From: IDS-8 sp964491485
Lineage (GTDB): Bacteria > Pseudomonadota > Gammaproteobacteria > Steroidobacterales > Woeseiaceae
Length of the DNA stretch: 5,137 nt
Assembly (NCBI GenBank): GCA_964491485.1
Contig: CAZBGV010000214.1
Location: forward strand, 1-5,137
Direction of reading: 5' to 3'
The notes under the pieces: model-generated
The model's input: the letters and a program-made list of their open reading frames with translations, nothing else
What the model was told of the DNA's origin: nothing
The model's database searches: none
Program-made: the position numbers and the translations under genes
Shown: piece after piece, positions 1 to 4,571 of the stretch
Position numbering within the stretch: the first letter of the stretch is position 1
How the letters are laid out: every line of letters starts with the position of its first letter

Positions 1-1002
1 GCGGGCGGCGCCGGCGTCGAGCTGGCCTGCCTCGCCACGCCGACGCGCCGCGGCGAGCTGCACTTCGCACCGGCGGATCTGCGCGTGCGCTCGCGCTTGC
101 GGCTGCTCGATTTTTGCACGCGCCTCGGTGCCGCCGAGACGCGGCGCTGCTACCCCGATTTCGCGCAGGTCGCTCGTTACGCCTGGCTGGCCGGCGACCG
201 GCGGCTGGCGGAGATGGGCATCAAGACGTACCAGCAGCGTGGCGAGGGGACGGATTTCAAGGAGCTGGCCGAATACCGCATCGGCGATCCGGTGCGGCAC
301 ATCGACTGGAAGGCCACGGTACGGCACGAGAAGCTGATCGTGCGGCAGTTTCAGAACGAGCGTGACCAGTGCGTGATCCTCCTGATCGACTGCGGCCGGC
401 GCATGCGCGCGGACGATCCGGAAGCCGGGATCGGCGCATCGCATTTCGACCAGGTGCTGAACGCGACGATGCTGCTCACGTATGTGGCGCTGAAGCAGGG
501 CGACGCGGTCGGCGCCATGACGTTCGGCACGCCGCCGGGCGAGGAGCGCTGGGCGGTCCCGCGCAAGGGTGCGCACGCGCTCGGCGCGCTGATGGCCGAG
601 CTGTACGCGGTGCAACCCACGCCTTCGCATTCGGATTACCTGAACGCCGCGCAGGATCTCCTGCGGCGCCATCGCAAGCGCTCGCTCGTCATCCTGGTCA
701 CCAACTTCCGCGACGAGGATGCGGTCGAGCTCGGCGGCGCACTCAAGCTGCTGGGCTCGCGCCACCTCGTGCTCACGGCGAGCCTGCGGGAACGGATCGT
801 TGGCGAGCTGCGGCGCCAGCCCGTCGATTCACTGGACGCCGCGCTGGACGTGGCGGGTGCACACCTCTACGAGCAGGCGCGCCGCGATGCGTTCCAGCGC
901 CTGTCGGCGCGCGACGCGCTGATGGTGGACGCCGAACCCGATCGCCTCGGCATCGACCTCGTGAACCGCTACCACGCGGTCAAAAAAGCCGGCCTGATCT
1001 GA
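1..1002 (+). CDS. DUF58 domain protein, 5'-truncated by the window edge
   Basis: The frame is open from base 1 to the TGA at 1000-1002 (333 residues visible), so the true start lies to the left; the GTG at 85 is internal. The family signature is plain: GDPVRHIDWKATVR at about bases 286-327, followed by a conserved L-V-Q-F-E stretch and then a von Willebrand A-like beta strand ending LLIDCGRRM. Upstream residues (RRGEL...LRVRSRLRLLDF) match the part that normally follows two N-terminal membrane helices, so roughly 100 residues are missing. The metal-site motif is DxGxx rather than the DxSxS of classical vWA domains, as in many DUF58 proteins. DUF58 proteins usually sit next to a MoxR AAA ATPase and are thought to act in envelope or protein-complex assembly; no precise function is known. 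No partner gene follows, so this is probably the last gene of its operon. Family assignment is firm; role is not. Confidence 0.93.
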   Translation, partial: AGGAGVELACLATPTRRGELHFAPADLRVRSRLRLLDFCTRLGAAETRRCYPDFAQVARYAWLAGDRRLAEMGIKTYQQRGEGTDFKELAEYRIGDPVRHIDWKATVRHEKLIVRQFQNERDQCVILLIDCGRRMRADDPEAGIGASHFDQVLNATMLLTYVALKQGDAVGAMTFGTPPGEERWAVPRKGAHALGALMAELYAVQPTPSHSDYLNAAQDLLRRHRKRSLVILVTNFRDEDAVELGGALKLLGSRHLVLTASLRERIVGELRRQPVDSLDAALDVAGAHLYEQARRDAFQRLSARDALMVDAEPDRLGIDLVNRYHAVKKAGLI

Positions 1003-1028
1003 CCGTGGCTGGCAGGGTGCCCCGACCC

Positions 1029-1054
1029 CGTAGGAGCCCGCCATGCGGGCGACC
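1029..1054. repeat. REP-like palindrome between convergent genes
   Basis: The sequence GTAGGAGCCCGC-CAT-GCGGGC forms a perfect 6-bp GC stem (1036-1041 with 1045-1050) with a 3-base loop, preceded by GTAGGA. GTAG-headed short palindromes of this kind are dispersed repeats (REP elements) in Xanthomonadales and pseudomonads. It lies in the 69-base gap between two converging genes, a usual REP location, and could help stop transcription from both sides, although no T-run follows. Only one copy is visible, so its repeated nature is inferred from resemblance. Confidence 0.5.
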
Positions 1055-1071
1055 ACCAACCGGCTACCTGC

Positions 1072-1269
1072 TCAATCCCCCTCGCCCCCAGGCCAATACT
1101 CGTTCGCCCGCTCGCTCGCCCGGCCGATCAACTCCCCGACATCGATCATCCCGATGGCGTCCGCTTCGTTCCGCAGGAAATCCAGCGCGCACGAGATAGA
1201 GCGCGCGGCTTGCTCCGGTGTTTCTTTGACGAGGAAAGGACGGGCCTCCCTCTGCCTGCGCAGCGTCAC
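1072..1269 (-). CDS. Unknown 65-residue protein overlapping the luxI stop
   Basis: I do not recognise this protein. The frame runs from GTG at 1269-1267 to TGA at 1074-1072. The GTG shares bases with the luxI stop (GTGA overlap), which points to translational coupling; no strong Shine-Dalgarno is needed or seen, only a G-rich GGTGGCGGC before it. The product begins MTLRRQREARPF, with a basic arginine-rich N-terminus, then a mainly helical acidic middle (EQAARSISCALDFLRNEA and a second segment containing IDVGELIGRASERA), and ends EYWPGGEGD. There is no signal peptide or membrane segment, so it is probably cytosolic. The frame stays open upstream through luxI, but those residues are arginine-rich out-of-frame sequence, whereas the last 65 look like real protein. 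Its place as the last gene of luxR-luxI-orf suggests a quorum-sensing accessory, perhaps a modulator such as the small LuxR antiactivators TraM or QseM. That is inference from position only. Confidence 0.72.
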   Translation of the reverse strand: MTLRRQREARPFLVKETPEQAARSISCALDFLRNEADAIGMIDVGELIGRASERANEYWPGGEGD

Positions 1270-1886
1270 GCCGCCACCGACATCGCCGGGCGCAGCACCG
1301 GTCCTGCAATGCCGGCCCGCCGGCGCACGACCGCGAGCGTCTTGCGGTCGACGTGGATGTAACCCGCGACCGCGGGCCGCCGCCCCAGGTTCCGCTCGGG
1401 GCCCAGGATCGTCACTGCGCAGCCGGCATTCACGACCACGCGTTTCAGCAACCGCCGCGGGGTCACGACCAGGTAGCCGTCCATGCCCCGCTCGAGTCCG
1501 AACTCCTGCATGGCACACAGGAGCTCCGCGACCGCTCGCCGCCGGACTTTGGGATCCAGGTTGTGATCGCAGCCGAAGCGCGTCACTTCCCACACGGCAT
1601 CGGATTCCGGCAGCTCCCCGCAGACGAGCTCCGGCCACAGCGTCTTCACCATGTAAGGCCGGGTCGTCGGCAGCAACCGGGCGACGCCGCGCGTTTCGCC
1701 CCTGCCGTCGAGCCAGACCAGGTACTGGGCGGCCGGCGTATCGAACTGGTCGTACTCGAACCCGCGAAACGTCGGGACCTCCCATTGCTGGCGCTCGACG
1801 AACAGCCGGTGCCGAAGTCGATGGTGCGATATCCACGTCTCGCCATGCAGGTGAGCGGTCTCCCAGCTGAGGCAGACGACCGGCAT
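1266..1886 (-). CDS. luxI: LuxI-family acyl-homoserine-lactone synthase
   Basis: This 206-residue protein makes an N-acyl-homoserine lactone signal from S-adenosylmethionine and an acyl-carrier-protein-bound (or CoA-bound) fatty acid in the cytoplasm. All family landmarks are visible at EsaI-like positions: R25, F29 and W35 in LRHRLFVERQQW; E44, D46 and D49 in FEYDQFD; R70 in GVARLLPTTRPYM; and E100 and R103 in WEVTRF. W84 stands where many members have Phe. The C-terminal half carries AMQEFGLERGMDGYLVVT; T142 may correspond to the Thr that favours 3-oxo-acyl substrates in EsaI, but this is an eye alignment and the signal cannot be named. Length is typical. The ATG at 1886 has GGAG seven bases ahead. 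It lies 85 bases after luxR on the same strand and is probably co-transcribed with it. Its stop overlaps the start of the 65-residue gene. Confidence 0.96.
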   Translation of the reverse strand: MPVVCLSWETAHLHGETWISHHRLRHRLFVERQQWEVPTFRGFEYDQFDTPAAQYLVWLDGRGETRGVARLLPTTRPYMVKTLWPELVCGELPESDAVWEVTRFGCDHNLDPKVRRRAVAELLCAMQEFGLERGMDGYLVVTPRRLLKRVVVNAGCAVTILGPERNLGRRPAVAGYIHVDRKTLAVVRRRAGIAGPVLRPAMSVAA

Positions 1887-1955
1887 GCCCGGGCTCCGAC
1901 GATTCGGCAGCGCACGATACTAGATCACGATCGCGCGGGCCCGCAGCTCTCAAAT

Positions 1956-1978
1956 CTTGTAGTTTGCAGCCCTACAGG
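1956..1978. repeat. Imperfect inverted repeat at the luxR end / luxI upstream region
   Basis: CTTGTAG at 1956-1962 pairs with CTACAGG at 1972-1978 (6 of 7 positions) across 9 bases, and it overlaps the luxR stop codon. Read on the - strand, the luxI-distal half, GCCTGTAGGG, resembles a Vibrio lux-box half (ACCTGTAGGA), but the second half is displaced by about half a helical turn, so it is not a standard lux box. It lies about 80 bases before the luxI ATG. It could be a weak LuxR site for a separate luxI promoter (TAGTAT at 1922-1917 would be the only -10-like hexamer) or a chance structure. Confidence 0.3.
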
Positions 1979-2700
1979 CTGATGAGCCCATAGCGGATGG
2001 CGTTCACCACGGCGGCGATGCGATTGCTCGCATGCAACTTCCAGAATGCTTTCTTCAGGTGGAAGTTCACGGTGTTCTCGCTGATGTGCAGGATGTCCCC
2101 GACGTCGCTGGAGCTCTTGCCGCGCGCGACCAGCTGAAGGCAGGTGCGCTCGCGTTCGGACAGCACCGGGACGATGCGGCTCTCGGCTTCGGTGCGGCAG
2201 AGCGCGCTGTAGGCGGCGTGGAACTGCGTGGCCAGCACGGCGAGAGTCGGCAGCATCAGTCCTGCGCGGGGATTGCGGTTCGCGGACGCGCAGGTGAGGA
2301 GGCAGACGTTGCCGTACGGGCCGTGTATCGGAACGGCGGCGCCGTCCAGCAACCCGGCTTCGCGGGCGTCGTCCATGACCGTTGCCTGCGCCCTGTTCAG
2401 CCGGACCGATTGCTCCAGCCAGCGCCACAGGAAGGGGTGTGCCATCGCCGGTGCGAAGTGCAGCACGGGATCGCTCGATTGATACCCGTGCTCGAAATAG
2501 TAGTCGGTCCAGTCAGTGGGATAGTTGAGCGCGACGGCCGGCGCCCGGTTGTCGGCACCTTTGTAGCGGTCGTGGCCGGTCAGCGCGCAGTACGCATATC
2601 GTTCGAACCCGATGTCGCCGACCGCGCGTTCCATGAGGTGCAGGAGACCCTCCGGCGAATCGGTTCGATTCGACGCGTCGATGAAGTCGGATAGGCGCAT
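1972..2700 (-). CDS. luxR: LuxR-family AHL-responsive transcription regulator
   Basis: This 242-residue protein should bind the AHL made by the adjacent LuxI and then bind lux-box DNA as a dimer. All nine residues almost invariant in quorum-sensing LuxR proteins are present with TraR spacing: W64, Y68, D77, P78, W92 and G120 in the ligand domain (roughly residues 10-165), and E184, L188 and G194 in the C-terminal helix-turn-helix domain (roughly 177-240, LSERERTCLQLVARGKSSSD...ISENTVNFHLKKA). This marks it as a true AHL receptor rather than a ligand-independent solo. The ATG at 2700 is chosen because GGAGAAGGGG lies just before it; the in-frame GTG at 2724 adds eight poorly conserved residues and sits in a hairpin loop. 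It is the first gene of luxR-luxI-orf65. A lux box and -10 element upstream suggest autoinduction, after a leader of about 170 bases containing strong inverted repeats. Confidence 0.96.
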   Translation of the reverse strand: MRLSDFIDASNRTDSPEGLLHLMERAVGDIGFERYAYCALTGHDRYKGADNRAPAVALNYPTDWTDYYFEHGYQSSDPVLHFAPAMAHPFLWRWLEQSVRLNRAQATVMDDAREAGLLDGAAVPIHGPYGNVCLLTCASANRNPRAGLMLPTLAVLATQFHAAYSALCRTEAESRIVPVLSERERTCLQLVARGKSSSDVGDILHISENTVNFHLKKAFWKLHASNRIAAVVNAIRYGLISL

Positions 2701-2702
2701 AA

Positions 2703-2710
2703 CCCCTTCT
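2703..2710 (-). promoter_or_regulatory. luxR ribosome-binding site
   Basis: On the - strand the bases GGAGAAGG lie just upstream of the ATG at 2700. This strong Shine-Dalgarno decides the luxR start in favour of ATG 2700 over the GTG at 2724. It directly abuts the first leader hairpin (2711-2732). Confidence 0.75.
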
Positions 2711-2732
2711 CCAGGCCGTCTCACGGGCCTGG
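2711..2732 (-). promoter_or_regulatory. luxR leader hairpin 1, next to the RBS
   Basis: CCAGGCC (2711-2717) and GGCCTGG (2726-2732) form a perfect 7-bp GC-rich stem with an 8-base loop. In the luxR mRNA it would end exactly where the Shine-Dalgarno begins, so it could affect ribosome loading. No T-run follows, so it is not a classical terminator. Confidence 0.5.
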
Positions 2733-2755
2733 GCCGGATCGCCCGGCGATCCGGC
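2733..2755. promoter_or_regulatory. Perfect 9-bp inverted repeat in the luxR leader
   Basis: GCCGGATCG (2733-2741) is followed after five bases by its exact reverse complement CGATCCGGC (2747-2755). It directly abuts hairpin 1, so the two structures are stacked in tandem before luxR. It may be an RNA stem-loop controlling luxR translation or a DNA operator for a dimeric regulator such as the neighbouring GntR protein. The sequence does not decide between these. Confidence 0.5.
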
Positions 2756-2807
2756 AGTCAGGTTACTGTTCGGTTGCCCGCAATCCTCTGTCGCAGCGGC
2801 CGCATTT

Positions 2808-2835
2808 GCAGCGGATGGCCTATATGTTCCGCTGC
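2808..2835. promoter_or_regulatory. Perfect 8-bp dyad with 12-base spacer in the luxR leader
   Basis: GCAGCGGA (2808-2815) and TCCGCTGC (2828-2835) are exact inverted repeats separated by 12 bases. The two arm centres are 20 bases apart, about two helical turns, as expected for a dimeric operator. A further direct copy of GCAGCGG lies at 2793-2799. The spacer includes a second TATAGG (2824-2819 on the - strand). It could be an operator between the predicted luxR start site and the gene, or an mRNA hairpin. Confidence 0.4.
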
Positions 2836-2876
2836 GGCGGCTTCGCGGCATGCGGGTGCGCTTCTTTACGCTTCAT

Positions 2877-2882
2877 CCTATA
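2877..2882 (-). promoter_or_regulatory. Predicted luxR operon -10 element
   Basis: TATAGG on the - strand is preceded by TG-G, giving an extended -10 (TGGTATAGG). It starts 23 bases beyond the edge of lux box 1, so transcription would begin near 2870 with the box centred about 43 bases upstream, the class II LuxR activation geometry. No -35 hexamer is needed in this arrangement. Prediction from spacing only. Confidence 0.5.
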
Positions 2883-2905
2883 CCAGAACGGCCCCTCCGA
2901 TGCAC

Positions 2906-2921
2906 CTACCAGATCTGGTAG
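2906..2921. promoter_or_regulatory. Lux box 1, perfect 16-bp palindrome
   Basis: CTACCAGATCTGGTAG is a perfect 16-bp dyad and fits the CT-N12-AG form of las/rhl/lux-type LuxR binding sites. It lies between the divergent luxR and GntR genes and has a near-identical partner 98 bases away. The extended -10 at class II distance on the - strand suggests that it serves luxR-luxI-orf65. Confidence 0.82.
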
Positions 2922-2986
2922 TGGCGAGACCGCTGGCCGCGTAGAACCGGCGGTTGGAGAGACGTGGAGATCCCCGGCCGGCCGGA

Positions 2987-2998
2987 AAGGAATTCCTT
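2987..2998. repeat. 12-bp perfect palindrome next to lux box 2
   Basis: AAGGAATTCCTT is a perfect palindrome ending five bases before lux box 2. Its centre lies 19 bases from the centre of that box, placing it near -60 relative to the predicted GntR start site, where a second activator or a repressor might bind. Short palindromes also arise by chance, so this is tentative. Confidence 0.3.
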
Positions 2999-3003
2999 GC
3001 ACG

Positions 3004-3019
3004 CTACCGGATCTGGTAG
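3004..3019. promoter_or_regulatory. Lux box 2, near-perfect 16-bp dyad
   Basis: CTACCGGATCTGGTAG matches lux box 1 at 15 of 16 bases and keeps CT-N12-AG with one unpaired position. A second copy of such a long motif in the same intergenic region strongly supports a shared LuxR target. TATAGA begins 21 bases beyond its edge on the + strand, so it probably controls the GntR gene. Confidence 0.8.
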
Positions 3020-3040
3020 GCGCGTTTCACCATGTGGTCG

Positions 3041-3046
3041 TATAGA
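3041..3046 (+). promoter_or_regulatory. Predicted GntR gene -10 element
   Basis: TATAGA lies so that transcription would start near 3053, with lux box 2 centred about 41-42 bases upstream, the classical class II LuxR position. No good -35 hexamer is seen, as expected when LuxR occupies that site. The leader to ATG 3134 would be about 80 bases. Confidence 0.5.
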
Positions 3047-3063
3047 GTCGAGGCATCCCTGGA

Positions 3064-3091
3064 TCCGATCGGGCCTTCGGTACTCCGATCG
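3064..3091. repeat. Two TCCGATCG direct repeats 20 bases apart
   Basis: TCCGATCG occurs at 3064-3071 and 3084-3091, in phase at two helical turns. Because CGATCG is itself palindromic, the pair also reads as an inverted repeat (CGATCGG at 3066-3072 with CCGATCG at 3085-3091). It lies in the predicted untranslated leader of the GntR gene and could be a site for GntR autorepression. Suggestive only. Confidence 0.35.
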
Positions 3092-3133
3092 ATTGGACGG
3101 TGGCAATAACGAGAATCACAGTTCGCGGATGGG

Positions 3134-3796
3134 ATGAACATGTACGTCACGGGAGGCAGCGGTGCGCCCGGCGAGCGCGTCTACGAGGCCATCAAGGCAC
3201 GGGTCATTGCTTACGAATTCCCCGAAGGCGAACGGATATACATCGAGCGCATCGCCGCCGAGCTCGGCGTGAGCACGACACCGGTGCGGGAAGCCCTCAA
3301 TCGCCTGGCCGCACGAAACCTCGTCATCAAGGCGCCGCGCAAGGGCTTTATCGCGATGACACTGTCCGAGGCGAACCTGCGGGGGCATTACTGGCTGATC
3401 CGGATCCTGCTCACCCATGAGATCGAGATGCTCGACCCGCAGGTGCTTCGAGACCTTTCGCAGCACGAACCGGTTGCCCGGATACTGACCCGGCTGCAGC
3501 GATCGCGGCCACAGGACGTCGGCGCGCTCGTGCGTTGCACGGCCGGGATATTCGCTCACATGGGCTCCCTCCGGAAGAACGCCATGGTCGTCCACTCGAT
3601 TGACATCGCCAACGACCACCTCCACTACATCCGCACGATCGAGTGCCGGCACCTCGACGACGTGGCCGGCGAGCTCATCGCGTTCTGCGAGCTGCTTCTC
3701 GCGGGGCGGCGCGAGGAGCTGATTGCCGCAATCGACCGGTACCATGATCGTCGGGTGGTGCTGCTGCCGGAGCTGATGAAAGCGCTCGGTCGTTGA
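3134..3796 (+). CDS. GntR-family (FadR/FCD-like) transcription regulator
   Basis: This 220-residue protein is a DNA-binding regulator. Residues about 14-75 form the GntR winged helix (RVYEAIKARVI...IAAELGVSTTPVREALNRLAARNLV, then the wing IKAPRKGFIAM). Residues about 78-210 look all-helical, like an FCD effector domain, and end ELIAAIDRYHDRRV. The FCD metal site seems eroded: the FH position reads FA (residues 140-141), the next helix has EL where EH is usual (180-181), and only the last His (H204) looks kept. The ligand is therefore unlikely to be a metal-bound carboxylate and cannot be named. The ATG at 3134 has GGATGGG directly before it; ATG 3140 is an alternative. Divergent from luxR, it sits behind lux box 2 and is predicted to be quorum-controlled. 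Its target might be the shared intergenic region or genes elsewhere. Confidence 0.9.
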   Translation: MNMYVTGGSGAPGERVYEAIKARVIAYEFPEGERIYIERIAAELGVSTTPVREALNRLAARNLVIKAPRKGFIAMTLSEANLRGHYWLIRILLTHEIEMLDPQVLRDLSQHEPVARILTRLQRSRPQDVGALVRCTAGIFAHMGSLRKNAMVVHSIDIANDHLHYIRTIECRHLDDVAGELIAFCELLLAGRREELIAAIDRYHDRRVVLLPELMKALGR

Positions 3797-3801
3797 TTCA
3801 G

Positions 3802-3816
3802 CCCGGGTATCCCGGG
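3802..3816. terminator. Hairpin just after the GntR gene
   Basis: CCCGGG-TAT-CCCGGG forms a 6-bp GC stem beginning six bases after the GntR stop codon. No T-run follows, so it would be at best a weak or factor-assisted terminator separating this gene from the sigma factor gene. Confidence 0.3.
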
Positions 3817-3918
3817 ACAGCCCTGCTCGTCGTGCGCTCGCTTGGTGCGGCGTTGAGACTGCTTTCGTCCGCCGGCCTGTTGACCCTTCCGGACATCCTT
3901 CTCACTCCGCCGGCCGCA

Positions 3919-3947
3919 TTGGCGGTGTACATTCTGATGACGATAAG
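3919..3947 (+). promoter_or_regulatory. Predicted promoter of the ECF sigma gene
   Basis: TTGGCG (3919-3924) and GATAAG (3942-3947) are spaced by 17 bases, a sigma-70-like arrangement with a fair -35 and a modest -10. The start site would lie near 3954, about 35 bases before the sigma gene ATG. The -10 lies inside the Fur-box-like sequence. Confidence 0.4.
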
Positions 3948-3954
3948 TATCATA
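3936..3954. promoter_or_regulatory. Fur-box-like operator upstream of fecI-type gene
   Basis: GATGACGATAAGTATCATA matches the 19-bp Fur consensus GATAATGATAATCATTATC at 13 positions by hand count. It overlaps the predicted -10, so bound Fur-Fe(II) would block transcription when iron is plentiful. FecI-type sigma genes are commonly Fur-repressed, which supports the call. It is also a notably AT-rich island in a GC-rich region. Confidence 0.5.
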
Positions 3955-3988
3955 GGCACAATCGCCAGATACGCCGAAAGCGCGAGCC

Positions 3989-4504
3989 ATGCGCAACGCG
4001 AAATCCAGGAATTCGGCCGATGGAATCGATCAGTACCGCGACGAGCTGGTGCTGTTCCTGCGCAGGCGGGTTCCCGCCCACCAGGTCGAAGACTTCGCGC
4101 AACAGACGCTCCTCAACGTCCACGCCTACGTCGGCAACGGCAACACGCTCGACAAGCCGCTGGCGTTCATTTACGAGACCGCCAAGAACGTCATTCGGAA
4201 AAGCCACCGTGACCAGAAAATGGTGGCGTTGACCGACAACGTCGAGGATATCGAGGCGGTTAAGGTTGGTCCCGGCGTGCCGTCCGCCGAGCACAGCGCG
4301 ACCTGGGAGCTCGAGTTCGAGGCGGTTTGCGAGGCCATCGGCAGGCTGCCGGAGCAATGCCGCAAAGCTTTTGTGTTGAGAAAGGTGTATCAGTACTCGT
4401 ACCAGGAGATCGCGGAGCATTGCGGGATTTCAGTCAATACCGTGAAAACCTACGTGAAGAGAGGGTTCAAGCTGGTCCAGGGCTACTACGACGGCAGTCT
4501 CTGA
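3989..4504 (+). CDS. FecI-type ECF RNA polymerase sigma factor
   Basis: This 171-residue protein is an extracytoplasmic-function sigma factor that directs RNA polymerase to a few promoters, in this family usually that of a TonB-dependent outer-membrane receptor for iron chelates or other nutrients. Region 2 covers about residues 14-75 (YRDELVLFLRRRVPAHQVEDFAQQT, then PLAFIYETAKNVIRKSHRD); region 4 covers about 109-168 (IGRLPEQCRKAFVLRKV and the helix-turn-helix YSYQEIAEHCGISVNTVKTYVKRG). Length matches E. coli FecI (173 residues). The ATG at 3989 has only a weak GCGAG-type ribosome site. The gene is followed after 67 bases by a FecR gene on the same strand, the standard sigma/anti-sigma pair. 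A Fur-box-like operator precedes it. The regulated receptor cannot be told from this window, so no gene symbol is assigned. Confidence 0.93.
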   Translation: MRNAKSRNSADGIDQYRDELVLFLRRRVPAHQVEDFAQQTLLNVHAYVGNGNTLDKPLAFIYETAKNVIRKSHRDQKMVALTDNVEDIEAVKVGPGVPSAEHSATWELEFEAVCEAIGRLPEQCRKAFVLRKVYQYSYQEIAEHCGISVNTVKTYVKRGFKLVQGYYDGSL

Positions 4505-4571
4505 GGTGCGCGGCGGACGTGCGCGGCAGGCCGCGACGAGCAGGGGCCGCCTGACCAGGCAACAACGCTGA

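Noticed and set aside
1043..1870. Long + strand open frame opposite luxI
   Set aside because: Low-complexity Arg/Pro/Ala product typical of antisense frames in GC-rich DNA; the - strand encodes a protein with all LuxI catalytic residues.
1935..1944. 10-bp palindrome GCGGGCCCGC upstream of luxI
   Set aside because: Too short and GC-only; expected by chance in sequence of this composition, and not positioned at a recognisable promoter.
1072..1953. Long - strand frame of 293 codons covering the luxI region
   Set aside because: Only the last 65 codons, after luxI ends, look like real protein. The rest is arginine- and alanine-rich sequence out of frame with the clear LuxI product.
2032..2694. 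+ strand open frame opposite luxR
   Set aside because: It mirrors a complete LuxR protein, with no own ribosome site or recognisable domain.
2700..2724. Alternative GTG start for luxR at 2724
   Set aside because: It falls in the loop of leader hairpin 1, lacks a Shine-Dalgarno, and adds residues not typical of the family; ATG 2700 has a strong GGAG site.
2513..2851. - strand frame starting in the luxR leader and overlapping luxR out of frame
   Set aside because: No Shine-Dalgarno before its ATG, atypical Arg-rich product, and it runs into luxR in another frame. A leader peptide cannot be fully excluded.
3116..3745. - strand frame opposite the GntR gene
   Set aside because: Antisense shadow of a gene with a clear GntR winged helix.
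3793..4212. + strand frame bridging the GntR and sigma genes, with a hydrophobic stretch near residues 30-57
   Set aside because: It starts with TTG overlapping the GntR stop, lacks a ribosome site, carries the promoter and Fur-like element, and becomes Arg/Pro-rich where it overlaps the sigma gene out of frame.
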